Positions 8,740 through 18,479 of a stretch of 64,000 nt of DNA are shown here, piece by piece (within the stretch, counting starts at the first letter, position 1; the number at the start of each line of letters is the position of its first letter). A program made the translations under genes and the position numbers. The notes under the pieces were generated by a model. It did no database searches. It was given only the letters and a program-made list of their open reading frames with translations, and was not told the origin of the DNA. The stretch comes from UBA969 sp041694635 (lineage in GTDB: Bacteria; Planctomycetota; Planctomycetia; Gemmatales; Gemmataceae): assembly GCA_041694635.1 (NCBI GenBank), contig JBDNHI010000149.1, forward strand, positions 1 to 64,000, written 5' to 3'.

Positions 8740-10182
8740 TTAGCCAAGGTGAAATTCCTTGGCAGCTTGACTGATAGTTTGAATAAGGCGTAAGATTTCA
8801 GGTTTAGGAAATCTTGCAAAATCAAAATCAACTTTCCAAATATCGTTTTCAATTGTAAGTTTAACATCGCGTAGAAAACCCCGTGGCGAATTACATAATA
8901 TTTGCTTACGAACTTTTTGCTTACTAATTTCCAGTGAGTTAAAGCAATTGCAAGGTTGGCCTGCTTGAAAACTTTCCCAATGTTTCATCACTTTGCTGGC
9001 ATAGGGATCGCCCGGTGCAAGTCGTTCGAGAGCTTCGCGTAGATAAGGAAGTGCCTGATCTGATTTTCCTTGGTGAAGATAAACGATGCCTGTGATGCCC
9101 TTTGCTCGTAATACGCCTACAAAGTCATCGGTTTTAAAGGCTTCTTCAGATGCTAATCTAAGCCAGTGAATAGCCTCGGGGTGTTTTGTTTGCTGATCTA
9201 AAAGCATACTAAACTGGAACATTGCTTGAAAAGAAAGTTCGGGATCGTTAAGCGCACCTAATTCTTTGATTGATTGTAAATAAAGGTCAGCAGCTTTTTG
9301 GAGTTCAAAAGATTCAGCATAAGCAAGTGCAATTGCCAATTGCAACTGGATACGATCGAGAGGTGTAGCAGATTCAAAGTATTGAATTTGGGAAGAGATA
9401 ATTTGGATACGATCGGAATGTCGTTCGAGGTTACCTAGAAGGTTTGCAATTTCGGAATCGAGTCGAAGTTTTTGCACCAGTGTTGCGCTAGGTGATAAAT
9501 CCAGAACACTTCGTAATTCTTCCATTACTTCTAACAAAATAACTGGGTCACTTTCTGGGGCACGACTAATAACAGCGGAAACTAATTCTTCGAGAGCATC
9601 TGCACTAGGGTTTTTGACGGTATCAAAAGATTTATTGTCTGGCGATTTTGTTTTTAAAATTTCTGCGTGAAGAGCAATTGAACGCCAGAAAGAAAGTTTA
9701 CGAGATAAATCATTAAGAGAAATAGCTTTTACAATGTGTTGCAGTGAGGCATCGATATCACCTAGATAAAGGCTAAATTCTGCAAGGTGGTAGAATAATC
9801 GACATTGATCCTCGGATTGGATTTCGAAGGAAGAACATTGAAGCAGTTCGTTTCTTGCTTGTTCGATTTTTCCTGTTTGGGCAATTAAGAGTCCGAGTTG
9901 GACAACTAAACGAACATAATTTTCTAGGGGAGAAATCGAAAGAGCAAGAGCAGTGGCTTGTCTGAATTTTTCGATGGCTCGGTCTTGTTCACCAGCCCAC
10001 CAAAGCACCCAACCAAATTCGTTTAGGGAATCAAGGAGTTGTGGAGAATCGCCATGCAATCGCAGAGTTTTATCTGCATGAAAATTAGCTGAAGAGACCG
10101 CTTGGTCGGGCTGTCCCGCTTCGAGCAAGGTAATAGCGGTACGAAGAGTTGGGGAGAGGTCTTTGGCGTTGGGATCGGTCAT
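8740..10182 (-). CDS. Tetratricopeptide-repeat protein
   Basis: About 480 residues, mostly amphipathic helical pairs of TPR type (for example ALTLLEAGQPDQAVSSANFH-like units near the N-terminus, FGWVLWWAGEQDRAIEKFRQA, and YLHQGKSDQALPYLREALER at about 380). There is no signal peptide, so it is probably a cytoplasmic scaffold. The last ~80 residues (from CNCFNSLEI) are not TPR-like and are unassigned. The ATG at 10182 is chosen; a TTG two codons upstream is possible. It begins 13 bases after the stop of alaS on the same strand and is likely the last gene of a larC-alaS-TPR transcript. Its link to alanyl-tRNA synthesis is positional only. Confidence 0.75.
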   Translation of the reverse strand: MTDPNAKDLSPTLRTAITLLEAGQPDQAVSSANFHADKTLRLHGDSPQLLDSLNEFGWVLWWAGEQDRAIEKFRQATALALSISPLENYVRLVVQLGLLIAQTGKIEQARNELLQCSSFEIQSEDQCRLFYHLAEFSLYLGDIDASLQHIVKAISLNDLSRKLSFWRSIALHAEILKTKSPDNKSFDTVKNPSADALEELVSAVISRAPESDPVILLEVMEELRSVLDLSPSATLVQKLRLDSEIANLLGNLERHSDRIQIISSQIQYFESATPLDRIQLQLAIALAYAESFELQKAADLYLQSIKELGALNDPELSFQAMFQFSMLLDQQTKHPEAIHWLRLASEEAFKTDDFVGVLRAKGITGIVYLHQGKSDQALPYLREALERLAPGDPYASKVMKHWESFQAGQPCNCFNSLEISKQKVRKQILCNSPRGFLRDVKLTIENDIWKVDFDFARFPKPEILRLIQTISQAAKEFHLG

Positions 10183-10195
10183 AATCAATAATTTC

Positions 10196-12913
10196 TTAAG
10201 CTAATTTTGAAGAGATGATATTAAAAGCAAAGGAAAGGGCCTCAGGTATTTTGGCAGGATTTTTGCCACCAGCTTGAGCGATGGCTTTAGCGCCCCCACC
10301 CTTACCTTCGACGATAGGGGCAATCTCTGCAACGATTTTGCCAGCTTCGATACCTATTTTTTGTAAATCTTCGCTGACCGCGGTCATAAGGCCAACTTTT
10401 CCTTCTTCGGTCCAAATAATTAAAGCAACCGAAGTTCCAGCTTTTTGAATAATTCTGGAAAGTTGTTGCCTGATAAGATCGGGAGCAGCGGCAGGAATTT
10501 CCCCAATAATGATTTTAGCAGTGCTTGCAATTTTTGCACATTCTATCATTTTGCCACTATCGAGAAGTTTATCCATTGCAGAAGCAAGGTCTGCCCCCTG
10601 CCCTTGTTTCAACAAAGTTTTTGTGGCTTTTAAGTCATCTTGAAGAGATTGGATGCGGTCGATAGGGTTATCGTTTTTCGAACCTAGTTTCTCAATTATT
10701 GCATCCAACGATGAAGAAACTTTTTGGAACTCATTCCAAGCAGCTTTTCCTGTAATTGCAGTGAGCCTTCTTACCCCTTTACCAACAGATTCTTGCCCAA
10801 TGATTTTAAACATACCGGCTTGAATAGTACGGTCAAGGTGTGTTCCACCACAGAACTCAACCGAGCCAAGAAACTGGGGGTTCGTGGGGTTAACAATCGA
10901 CACGACTCGAACTGGATCTGGATATTTTTCACCAAAGACCGCCCTAACGCCTGGGATTTTCTTAGCTTCATCTAAAGGCATAATCTTACAATCAACTTCA
11001 AGATCATCCAGAATAATTTCGTTTACAATATTCTCGATTTTCTTTAACTCGTCGGTGGTAATGATTTGATTGTGTGAAAAATCGAATCGGTTTTTCTCGT
11101 TATCTACAAGTGATCCTTTTTGATCTATATGGTTACCCAATACTTGCCTAAGGGCTAGATTGAGAAGATGAGTTGCGGTGTGATTACGCCTGATATCTTC
11201 TCTTTTAATATCAACAAAAAGGTGAGCAGATTGGCCAGATTCGAAAGAACCAGAAATAAGTTTTCCTAGGTGAAGGACGCCATTTCCTAATTTTTGAGTA
11301 TCCTCCACCAAAAATGTTCCGGTGGAAGTTTTGATAGTACCAGAGTCACCAACCTGCCCACCCTGCTCGGCATAGAAACAGGATTTGTCAAGTAGAAGCG
11401 CTACTTCTTGATCTTGTTTGAGTGAACCTTGAGAATAAACGATGTTGTCTTCAATCCAACCTAGAATAGTGGCAGAAGATTGCAGACCAAGGAATTTTGG
11501 AGATTCATCGCAAGTTGGAATTTCACCTTTAATTGCTGTTACAACAAAAGTTTTCCTATCTTTACCCGATTCGATTTTAAATTTATCGAGAAGTTTTTGG
11601 TATCCATCAAAGTCGATATCGAGGTTTACTTCGCTTGCCATTTGAGCGGTGATATCAGTAAAAAATCCATAAGTTGTATGAAGGTCGAAGACATCAGAAC
11701 CAGGAATAGTTTTTTTGCCCGAGGCGATGGTTCGATCTGCAACTTCTTGAAAAAGCTTCAAACCTCTTTCCATTGTTCGTAAAAACCCTTCTTCTTCCTC
11801 AAGGATAATTTTGGAAACTGAATCAGGTTTAACGAGTAATTCGGGAAAAACGCTTCCCATATTTTGCACAACGGTGCTTGAAAGTTTGTGAAGAAAAGGT
11901 TGTTTGAAGCCTAAGTATTGTCTGCCATACCGTTCAGCTCTGCGAAGAACGCTGCGAAGAACATAGCCTCGTTTTTCATTACTAGGAACAGCGCCATCGG
12001 TGATGGCGAAAGTAAGGGTGCGAATGTGATCTGCAATAACTCTATAGGCAATATCTTTATGATCGAGAAGAATGCCAGTATAAGGTTTTGCGCCACTCAT
12101 ATCGCGTATGGCATCAAAGATCGGTGTAAAGATATCGGTGTCGTAATTGCTATTTTTGCCTTGAAGAACTGCGGTAACTCTTTCAAATCCCATACCGGTA
12201 TCAACATGCTTTGCGGGTAGTTGGGATAGAGAACCATCTGGGTTTCGGTTGAACTGAATAAAAACAAGATTCCAGATTTCGATGCACTGGGCAGACCCTT
12301 TGTTGACAAGTGAAGCGCCAGATTTATCTGGAGTAAGGTCGATGTGAATTTCTGTACAAGGGCCACAAGGACCGGTATCACCCATTTCCCAGAAGTTATC
12401 TTTTTTATTACCTAGGTGAATATTTTTATGAGGAACGGTGGTTTCGGAGCGCCAAAACTGTGCAGCTTCTTCATCAGGACCTAGGTTGTTTTTTGAGTCG
12501 CCTTCAAAAACAGTTACATGCAATCTGCTTTTATCTAAGCCCCATACACCTGTTAATAATTCCCAAGCCCAACTTATCGCTTCTTTTTTAAAGTAATCTC
12601 CAAACGACCAATTACCCATCATTTCAAAAAATGTGTGATGGTAGGTGTCTTTGCCTACATCATCTAGGTCGTTATGCTTTCCACCAGCCCGAATGCATTT
12701 TTGTGTATTAGCAGCTCGCTTAAATGGTCTAGAACCCGTACCTAAAAAAACATCTTTGAACTGGTTCATACCAGCGTTGGTAAATAGCAAAGTAGGGTCT
12801 TCAAAAGGCACAACTCCATTTGAAGGCACAAAGGTGTGGCCATATTTTTGGGTAAAGAAATTAATAAATTGGCTACGAATCTCATTGCTACTTGGCATTC
12901 TATTTTCTTTCAT
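10196..12913 (-). CDS. alaS: Alanyl-tRNA synthetase
   Basis: 905 residues, the normal length for bacterial AlaRS, which charges tRNA-Ala with alanine in the cytoplasm. The N-terminal class II core is present (FTNAGMNQFKDVFLG; motif 2 region HHTFFEMMGNWSFGDYFK). So is the editing domain, with zinc-ligand motifs HTATHLLNL and CGGTHLDRT, and the C-terminal oligomerisation/C-Ala domain (GKGGGAKAIAQAGG) ending the protein. An internal ATG at 12898 (MPSSNEIRSQF) matches the usual start of the family better, and no clear ribosome-binding site separates the two. Only 11 bases separate it from the upstream larC stop, so they are probably co-transcribed. Confidence 0.97.
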   Translation of the reverse strand: MKENRMPSSNEIRSQFINFFTQKYGHTFVPSNGVVPFEDPTLLFTNAGMNQFKDVFLGTGSRPFKRAANTQKCIRAGGKHNDLDDVGKDTYHHTFFEMMGNWSFGDYFKKEAISWAWELLTGVWGLDKSRLHVTVFEGDSKNNLGPDEEAAQFWRSETTVPHKNIHLGNKKDNFWEMGDTGPCGPCTEIHIDLTPDKSGASLVNKGSAQCIEIWNLVFIQFNRNPDGSLSQLPAKHVDTGMGFERVTAVLQGKNSNYDTDIFTPIFDAIRDMSGAKPYTGILLDHKDIAYRVIADHIRTLTFAITDGAVPSNEKRGYVLRSVLRRAERYGRQYLGFKQPFLHKLSSTVVQNMGSVFPELLVKPDSVSKIILEEEEGFLRTMERGLKLFQEVADRTIASGKKTIPGSDVFDLHTTYGFFTDITAQMASEVNLDIDFDGYQKLLDKFKIESGKDRKTFVVTAIKGEIPTCDESPKFLGLQSSATILGWIEDNIVYSQGSLKQDQEVALLLDKSCFYAEQGGQVGDSGTIKTSTGTFLVEDTQKLGNGVLHLGKLISGSFESGQSAHLFVDIKREDIRRNHTATHLLNLALRQVLGNHIDQKGSLVDNEKNRFDFSHNQIITTDELKKIENIVNEIILDDLEVDCKIMPLDEAKKIPGVRAVFGEKYPDPVRVVSIVNPTNPQFLGSVEFCGGTHLDRTIQAGMFKIIGQESVGKGVRRLTAITGKAAWNEFQKVSSSLDAIIEKLGSKNDNPIDRIQSLQDDLKATKTLLKQGQGADLASAMDKLLDSGKMIECAKIASTAKIIIGEIPAAAPDLIRQQLSRIIQKAGTSVALIIWTEEGKVGLMTAVSEDLQKIGIEAGKIVAEIAPIVEGKGGGAKAIAQAGGKNPAKIPEALSFAFNIISSKLA

Positions 12914-12924
12914 TCTGAAACAAT

Positions 12925-14088
12925 TTACAACGACGCATTCCTAATTACTTCTGCATAAACTTCCCTAAGGGAAACTTGATGACTACGAGCAGCTTTAGCA
13001 CAATCTTCATACTCGGGAGTTATGATACTAAACTTATTTTCAAACCAACCTTTTTTTGCAGAGAGAGGTCCAAACTTTGTCTGCACAATCATAGATTCCC
13101 TTTCCAGTTTGGTTCTATCTACCTGATATTTTCTGATTCCCATAGTGCCTGTTTCTCGAAAGAGAATCATTTGCAGGTTTTCGAGCGTTTCTAAGGTTGC
13201 AATTACCCCTAAAATAATTCCAGACCGCCCTTTTTTCATAGTGATGGGAATCGAATAGACATCCAGTGCCCCAGAAGCCATTAAGATTTCGGTGCAGTAG
13301 GCAATGTGCTCGGCACTAATGTTATCTAGGTTGGTTTCCATAACCCAAGCAGCATCATAATTAGCTTTTAATGCGCCTTGGCCTAAAAACAACCTAAGGA
13401 TATTAGGTTGAGTGGGGAAATCCATAGTCCCAGAACCACAACCAATTTTCGTAATGGTCATAGGGGGAGGTGATTCAATCCAGGTAGAAACTACAGTGGT
13501 TAGTATTGCAGCGCCAGTAGGTGTGGTAAGTTCCTTGGCAATGTTAACAAATGCCACTGGGGCGCCTTCAAGTAAAGCGGCGGTACCGGGGGTTGGGATA
13601 GGCATAATTCCGTGTTCACATTTGATAGAACCGTGCCCAGTTGGCACTGATCTTGAGGAAAAATCATCAACCTTTAGATAAGATAAACCAACAGCAGCCC
13701 CTACGATATCTGCAATGCTATCGGCAGCGCCAACTTCATGAAAATGAATTTTGTCGTGAGCGATTCCGTGCGCAGTAGACTCAGCGTGGGCAAGCCTAAG
13801 AAAGATTTTGTTTGCGAGCAGTTTTTGCTCGGAGGACAGACAACTCTCGTCAAGGATTTTTTCAATATGACTTAAATATCGAGGTTTGGTTTCAATCGGG
13901 GCTTCCACTGATGCGAGGGTGGCAGCAAAACCATTTTTACGAATTTTCTCGAAGGTTACGGAGGCACCAATGTTTAGCGATTCAATCGCCCCAGAAATAA
14001 TCTCGCAAGGAACACCAAGGTCGACAAGTGCACCCAACACCATATCCCCACTAATTCCACTAAAACAATCAAAATGCAACAGGTTCAT
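12925..14088 (-). CDS. larC: LarC-type nickel insertion protein (nickel-pincer cofactor biosynthesis)
   Basis: 387 residues, full length for the family (formerly DUF111). The protein begins HFDCFSGISGDMVLGALVDLG, the LarC hallmark, and contains HFHEVGAADSIADIVGAA. In lactate racemase maturation LarC inserts nickel into the pincer cofactor made by LarB and LarE, using CTP. In lactobacilli larC needs a ribosomal frameshift; here it is a single intact frame. A strong AGGAGG ribosome-binding site precedes the ATG. No larA, larB or larE lies in the window, so the cofactor pathway must be encoded elsewhere or the protein serves another nickel enzyme. alaS follows 11 bases downstream. Confidence 0.93.
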   Translation of the reverse strand: MNLLHFDCFSGISGDMVLGALVDLGVPCEIISGAIESLNIGASVTFEKIRKNGFAATLASVEAPIETKPRYLSHIEKILDESCLSSEQKLLANKIFLRLAHAESTAHGIAHDKIHFHEVGAADSIADIVGAAVGLSYLKVDDFSSRSVPTGHGSIKCEHGIMPIPTPGTAALLEGAPVAFVNIAKELTTPTGAAILTTVVSTWIESPPPMTITKIGCGSGTMDFPTQPNILRLFLGQGALKANYDAAWVMETNLDNISAEHIAYCTEILMASGALDVYSIPITMKKGRSGIILGVIATLETLENLQMILFRETGTMGIRKYQVDRTKLERESMIVQTKFGPLSAKKGWFENKFSIITPEYEDCAKAARSHQVSLREVYAEVIRNASL

Positions 14089-14162
14089 ACCATAGCCTCC
14101 TGATGTAAATTATAGGAAATTTAGCTTAAGGCCCTAGGGGAAGAAAGGTTAGAAATCTAGGA

Positions 14163-15227
14163 TTAATGGTTTTGTCGAAACCTAGTGGTAAGCAGATAGT
14201 CAGAAAGTTTAGGAACTTCCCAAGTATGCCTATAGAGATTTTCTTTTAAGTGATGAGGAGAAAAATCGATCAAGGGCTCTCGAAAGAAATGCCATTGAAG
14301 GTCTTGAGGTATTAAATGAAGAGCGGCAGGCCAAGGTTTAATCAGATCAAATCCCAGAACTTTATTTAATTTATCGCTAATCATACTAACATTTCCAGCT
14401 CGAGGTGGCATTGGGCCTGCAGCGTGTCTGGGGCAACCTTGGAGGAGTTCTGGATCGTATCCCCCTGCCTTATTTACGATTTGTCCGATTTGATAGAGTG
14501 ACAAATTTTTGGGCCCCCCTAAATGAAAAATCCCTGCAATATCGTTCAAAAGAAAAACTTCAAATACCTTGTTAAGATCTTCCACGAAGGTAGGAGACCG
14601 AAATTCATCGAAGTAAAGTGTAGCTGGCTTGTGCTTTTTAAAACGGGATTGAATCCAATCGATTGCCCCAGCGTGGCCACTAAAACTTGGCCCCATAGGT
14701 AATGATATGCGCAGAATTGCAGCACTTGGACTTGAATCAGCAACTGCTTTTTCCCCTTCTACCATTGTTTTTCCATACATAGATACTGGGTCTACGGGGC
14801 TATCTTCTAAGTAATTTCCTTCTCCAGAATCACCTGAAAAAACTAAATCTGAAGAAATATGAACTAACCTTGTTTTAAATGAATGACAAAGTGAACCGAT
14901 AACTTGAGCACTTTCAACATTTGTTTTGTAGGCAAGATTCCGGTTTAATTCGCAAGCTTTGAGGGCACAGCTTCCCGTTGCGTTGAGAACAGATTTAAAC
15001 TGATATTTCTCAAAAAGATTTTTCATACCGTTTAAATCATCTGGGTTTACTCCAACAACCCCTTGGCCTTGCATACGCCAAGTGTCTGTAGGTCGAACAC
15101 CAATGATCGAATCGCCATAAATTTTTCTTAGGTGGGCAAAGAAATTAAAGCCGGGAACACCTGTTACCCCGGTTACAAGAATAGGTAAGCAAGAATTTAA
15201 ATCAGAGTAAGAAGCTTGGTTGGTCAT
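14163..15227 (-). CDS. RmlD-like NAD(P)-dependent sugar-nucleotide reductase/epimerase
   Basis: 354 residues with a Rossmann fold of the extended short-chain dehydrogenase class. The N-terminal nucleotide-binding motif is GVTGVPG (about residues 19-25). The catalytic Ser lies in the HISSDLVFSG stretch and the Tyr/Lys pair in SMYGKTMVEGEK. The closest recognisable family is dTDP-4-dehydrorhamnose reductase (RmlD), but no other rhamnose genes are adjacent, so the substrate is uncertain. The protein is cytoplasmic. It stands alone, separated by ~75 bases from larC downstream and ~70 bases from the small ORF upstream. Confidence 0.8.
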   Translation of the reverse strand: MTNQASYSDLNSCLPILVTGVTGVPGFNFFAHLRKIYGDSIIGVRPTDTWRMQGQGVVGVNPDDLNGMKNLFEKYQFKSVLNATGSCALKACELNRNLAYKTNVESAQVIGSLCHSFKTRLVHISSDLVFSGDSGEGNYLEDSPVDPVSMYGKTMVEGEKAVADSSPSAAILRISLPMGPSFSGHAGAIDWIQSRFKKHKPATLYFDEFRSPTFVEDLNKVFEVFLLNDIAGIFHLGGPKNLSLYQIGQIVNKAGGYDPELLQGCPRHAAGPMPPRAGNVSMISDKLNKVLGFDLIKPWPAALHLIPQDLQWHFFREPLIDFSPHHLKENLYRHTWEVPKLSDYLLTTRFRQNH

Positions 15228-15299
15228 ATTTATAGTTTAGTTGGTGAAAATCCAAAAAGAATAAGAATCAAAAGGAGTTAACCTGAAATTTGACTTATG

Positions 15300-15536
15300 T
15301 TATATCGGATTACTTGAAGCCCAGAAGTTAGTGCTTAAACGATAAATATGAGGAATTTTGATTTCAAGTTCACGCCAAAGGGCAATTTGTTCCTGATTGA
15401 GTGGTATAGCTTTATCTTTTAAATCATTAAGAAAATCGAAAGTTTGGGCATCTTGGTTGAACTGTTGGTTGGGTGCTAATTCTGGAATAGAGGAAAGGGA
15501 AAAACGAATGTTGTCGAGGTATTCAGTCAGAGTCAT
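15300..15536 (-). CDS. Small hypothetical protein
   Basis: 78 residues from an ATG at 15536; a longer frame runs back through tRNA-Leu and is not real there. The sequence is acidic and Gln/Leu-rich (begins MTLTEYLDNIRFSL; contains NQEQIALWRELEIKIP), with no signal peptide or known motif. No clear ribosome-binding site was seen. The gene begins only 26 bases downstream of tRNA-Leu. It may be real because composition and reading fit the neighbours, but support is modest. Confidence 0.4.
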   Translation of the reverse strand: MTLTEYLDNIRFSLSSIPELAPNQQFNQDAQTFDFLNDLKDKAIPLNQEQIALWRELEIKIPHIYRLSTNFWASSNPI

Positions 15537-15562
15537 AAAGCGCTCGAAAGCAAAATTTGCAA

Positions 15563-15644
15563 TGGCCCGGGCGGGAGTTGAACCCGCACCCCTTGCGGGA
15601 CAGGCTTCTAAGACCTGCATGTCTGCCAGTTTCATCACCGGGCC
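15563..15644 (-). tRNA. tRNA-Leu (anticodon TAG)
   Basis: On the reverse strand the acceptor is GGCCCGG/CCGGGCC with discriminator A. The D-arm is AAACTGGCAGACATG-like. The anticodon stem CAGGT/GCCTG carries loop CTTAGAA, giving anticodon TAG. A long variable arm (CCCGCAAGGGG) marks a class II tRNA, and the T-arm is GCGGG/CCCGC. No CCA is encoded. Confidence 0.95.
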
Positions 15645-15686
15645 TAACAAGTAACAAAGTTAATATATAAGAGGCGGGGATAGAAA

Positions 15687-17987
15687 TCAGTCTGATTTTG
15701 GCCAACCGAGGTGCTTTTTTAGAAAAGCAAAAGAGTCTTTGCCAAAAATCTCGTGTCCCCCTTTTAAAAACTCAAGTTCAGTTTTATTTGGAATCCCCAT
15801 AAAAGTGTAAAATCTACGGACTTTTGCGTACTCCCACGCCACCATCTCGTCAATTCCAACCCCATCGGAATGCCCGCGTTCAACCATAAAAGGCCTAGGA
15901 GCAATTAGCATTGCCATTTCCGCATAATTAAAAGTATTTCCTAAATTAAACTCGAACATTTCATATTCGTTAGTCCACATATAACTACCTTGGTAATCGG
16001 TAAGGACATTTTTTCCTATCCATTCATTAAAATCGCCCGAACAAATGGAAAGGCAGTAATCCTGAAGGATAGCCGGGACGCGCATTGCGGTTTTACCCCC
16101 GTAGCTTAAGCCATAAAATGCGATTTTATCTGGGTCAACATTGGGAAGAGTTTTTAGCCAATCTAAAGTCACACGGTGTTGTTGAACAATAAAGGAGAAT
16201 AAACTTAAGCCTAGGGGATTGGCTTTTCGTTGCAGGACGCGGAATAAATCACGGCCAAGGTAAGGGTTTTGTGGAGCAAAGACGATATATCCTTTTCGGG
16301 CAAGTTCAGCGCCGAAGGAATTATAGTAGGGTGTTTTTTTATCGGGTTCGCAAACATCAACTGGCTTTCCTTCTAATCCGTGTTGGCAGACCACTACGGG
16401 CCTTTTTTCACCAAGTTTAATGTCTTTTGGCACTAATAAAATACCATAGGCGAAGACATTATCGTGAATATCCAAGGAAACCTCATACCCAATAAAATCT
16501 TTGTTGTTATAAATGATTCGACTTTTAGGGTTTGGTTTTAAAGTAGGTTCGGGTAACTTACCTATGACTTCTTCCGAGAAGAACTTCCGCAAAGGGACTG
16601 AACTTTTTTGCCATTTGTCTTCGCTAGTTGCATCAAGTTTTCCAATAATTCCCTGCCTAATTTTTTCTGATTTTCGCCAAGACTTTTGAATAAACATTTC
16701 CAGTTCTTTAAATTGTTCTTGCTGCCTAATTTCAGCAAATAAATGATAGTTAGTTTCAATCATTTTATTTTCAATAGGAATAGTGGTTTTAATTGAGGAA
16801 ATTGAATCTAAAAACAATTCTGCTAAAGTTGTTAAACTAATTTTTTTTTCGGTATTTTCGAACTTTACTTTTTTAGAAGATTTTGACGCTTTTAAGTAAC
16901 TTTCTATAAGATCGTTTTCTCTAGCGACATCTGTAATTTCGGGAGCAGTTAAAATCCCAGGTGCAGCTTGCATAAGAGTATCAATTTTTTCTGCACCTTT
17001 ATATTCAGGATAATAAAAATTTGAGATTAAAGTATTACCTTTGGCCAAGGCTATAATTTCAGCATCCGAAAAATACTTGAGGTAGTTCCAAGTATTTCGG
17101 TCTAGGGGTTCTGCCCAAGCTTTATTTCGATTTAAATAATAGCCATCAAGCCAACTACCTTTAATCCGTTCGTCCAGAAAACCAAGAACCATAGCTTGGA
17201 AAGCACCATCACCATTTCCAGCAACACCGATAGGGATTGAAGGATCTTTAGCAGAAAACCAATCGAGAATAGGGAGACATTTTTGGATTTCGAGACCATT
17301 AATTTGAAATCCCATCTCGTAAGCCATACGGTAAATAAACTCTCGCCTAGGAATGTTGGTTTTTCTGCCGATTTCGATATTATTTGCATTGCCTTGTTTT
17401 CGGTCAATAAGTGTAGGGACAATTAATCTGCAACCTAAATCAGCAAGAGTTTTGCCTAAGAGGATTGGTTGGCCTTTGGTTAATCCGAAGAAGTTTTCAG
17501 GAGTAATATCCGTATGAGGGATTGCAATAATTTGAGCAACAGGTTTGATTTTTGGTTCGACAAGAAGCCCTTGCCCGGTAAGACCATCTAGTGCGACCCA
17601 CCGAATTTTTATAATTTTGTAGAGGTTGTTTTCAAAAATGATTGCAGAATTGTTAAGAGTTTCAACCAATTGGAGGTCATCAAGTTTGTTTGGCGGAGTT
17701 GTAATTCCTAGGATATTTTTTAAAGTTTGCTTTTTTTGGTTGAGAAGGGATGGGGTGTTAGAAATGGATTCGATTTTATTAAGGAGAGAAGAATTTCTGA
17801 ATTTTTCATGGTTAAGAGTTTTAGAATCGAGCCAAATTCCTATGCCCGCAACCATTTTTGTACCAAGATCGCCTGATTCTAGGGAGGTCGTTTTAGGTAA
17901 AATATTTTGTGCAAAAATAAAATTACTAGAATAAATTATCAAGATAAGCGAATATGTTAATAGGTTTCGAAAATTGAATACATTCAT
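15687..17987 (-). CDS. Secreted tandem alpha/beta-hydrolase (acetyl xylan esterase/dienelactone hydrolase type)
   Basis: 766 residues. A signal peptide covers about residues 1-26. The N-terminal half (about 125-345) has the outline of an alpha/beta-hydrolase, but the expected nucleophile elbow reads GNGDG at about 257-261, with no serine. It is probably inactive or structural. The C-terminal half (about 520-766) keeps a full hydrolase pattern: PVVVCQHGLEGKP (oxyanion region), the nucleophile elbow GLSYGG, and a late histidine in GGHEIFG. Large two-domain esterase-like proteins of this kind are common exported proteins of planctomycetes and may remove acyl groups from polysaccharides, but the substrate is not shown here. 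The gene is divergent from the next small gene. Confidence 0.75.
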   Translation of the reverse strand: MNVFNFRNLLTYSLILIIYSSNFIFAQNILPKTTSLESGDLGTKMVAGIGIWLDSKTLNHEKFRNSSLLNKIESISNTPSLLNQKKQTLKNILGITTPPNKLDDLQLVETLNNSAIIFENNLYKIIKIRWVALDGLTGQGLLVEPKIKPVAQIIAIPHTDITPENFFGLTKGQPILLGKTLADLGCRLIVPTLIDRKQGNANNIEIGRKTNIPRREFIYRMAYEMGFQINGLEIQKCLPILDWFSAKDPSIPIGVAGNGDGAFQAMVLGFLDERIKGSWLDGYYLNRNKAWAEPLDRNTWNYLKYFSDAEIIALAKGNTLISNFYYPEYKGAEKIDTLMQAAPGILTAPEITDVARENDLIESYLKASKSSKKVKFENTEKKISLTTLAELFLDSISSIKTTIPIENKMIETNYHLFAEIRQQEQFKELEMFIQKSWRKSEKIRQGIIGKLDATSEDKWQKSSVPLRKFFSEEVIGKLPEPTLKPNPKSRIIYNNKDFIGYEVSLDIHDNVFAYGILLVPKDIKLGEKRPVVVCQHGLEGKPVDVCEPDKKTPYYNSFGAELARKGYIVFAPQNPYLGRDLFRVLQRKANPLGLSLFSFIVQQHRVTLDWLKTLPNVDPDKIAFYGLSYGGKTAMRVPAILQDYCLSICSGDFNEWIGKNVLTDYQGSYMWTNEYEMFEFNLGNTFNYAEMAMLIAPRPFMVERGHSDGVGIDEMVAWEYAKVRRFYTFMGIPNKTELEFLKGGHEIFGKDSFAFLKKHLGWPKSD

Positions 17988-18039
17988 ACTCGTGATCCAT
18001 TAAACTTGGTGTGATTTCTTTATTAAGGAGTGAAAGACG

Positions 18040-18477
18040 ATGATTAGCAAGGAAAATTACTGGTTATATCTTGGATTTTTTGCTGGCTTTGTTTTTCTTA
18101 TCACTGGAGCAAGTGTGCGAAGTTGGGTAGATGATGATTTACCAAGCTTTAAAAAGCGAACGACTGAAGAAAAAAGTTTTATGACCGAAGTTGGTAAAGC
18201 AGTAATTAAAGCGGCACACCCTACTGCTCAGAAAATTGAATTGGTAAAATATGAAATCGTTAAAGTTAAAGATAAAGAAAATCGTATTGAGCTAAGTTTA
18301 AAAATGGAATACTTTGGAGTTGTCTCCAACAAAAAATATGTTGGAGATACTGTAATTAAAATCGACATATCTGGTAAAGAATCATGGGAAGCTTTAAGTC
18401 TAGATTATGTAGACAACAATAACTTACCCCAAAACAGGAAAAACCTACAAGAGCTTATCAAAAAGCTCAATCGGTAA
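18040..18477 (+). CDS. Hypothetical membrane-anchored protein
   Basis: 145 residues. One N-terminal transmembrane segment or uncleaved signal (about residues 6-24, LGFFAGFVFLITGASV) is followed by a basic, Lys/Glu-rich domain. A good ribosome-binding site (AAGGAG) precedes the ATG. No family is recognised. It is divergent from the tandem hydrolase and convergent with the following gene, whose stop lies two bases away. The soluble part probably faces the periplasm. Confidence 0.6.
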   Translation: MISKENYWLYLGFFAGFVFLITGASVRSWVDDDLPSFKKRTTEEKSFMTEVGKAVIKAAHPTAQKIELVKYEIVKVKDKENRIELSLKMEYFGVVSNKKYVGDTVIKIDISGKESWEALSLDYVDNNNLPQNRKNLQELIKKLNR

Positions 18478-18479
18478 AA

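Noticed and set aside
15523..15705. Frames running through tRNA-Leu
   Set aside because: They translate the tRNA gene itself; only the part after 15536 on the minus strand was kept as a possible gene.
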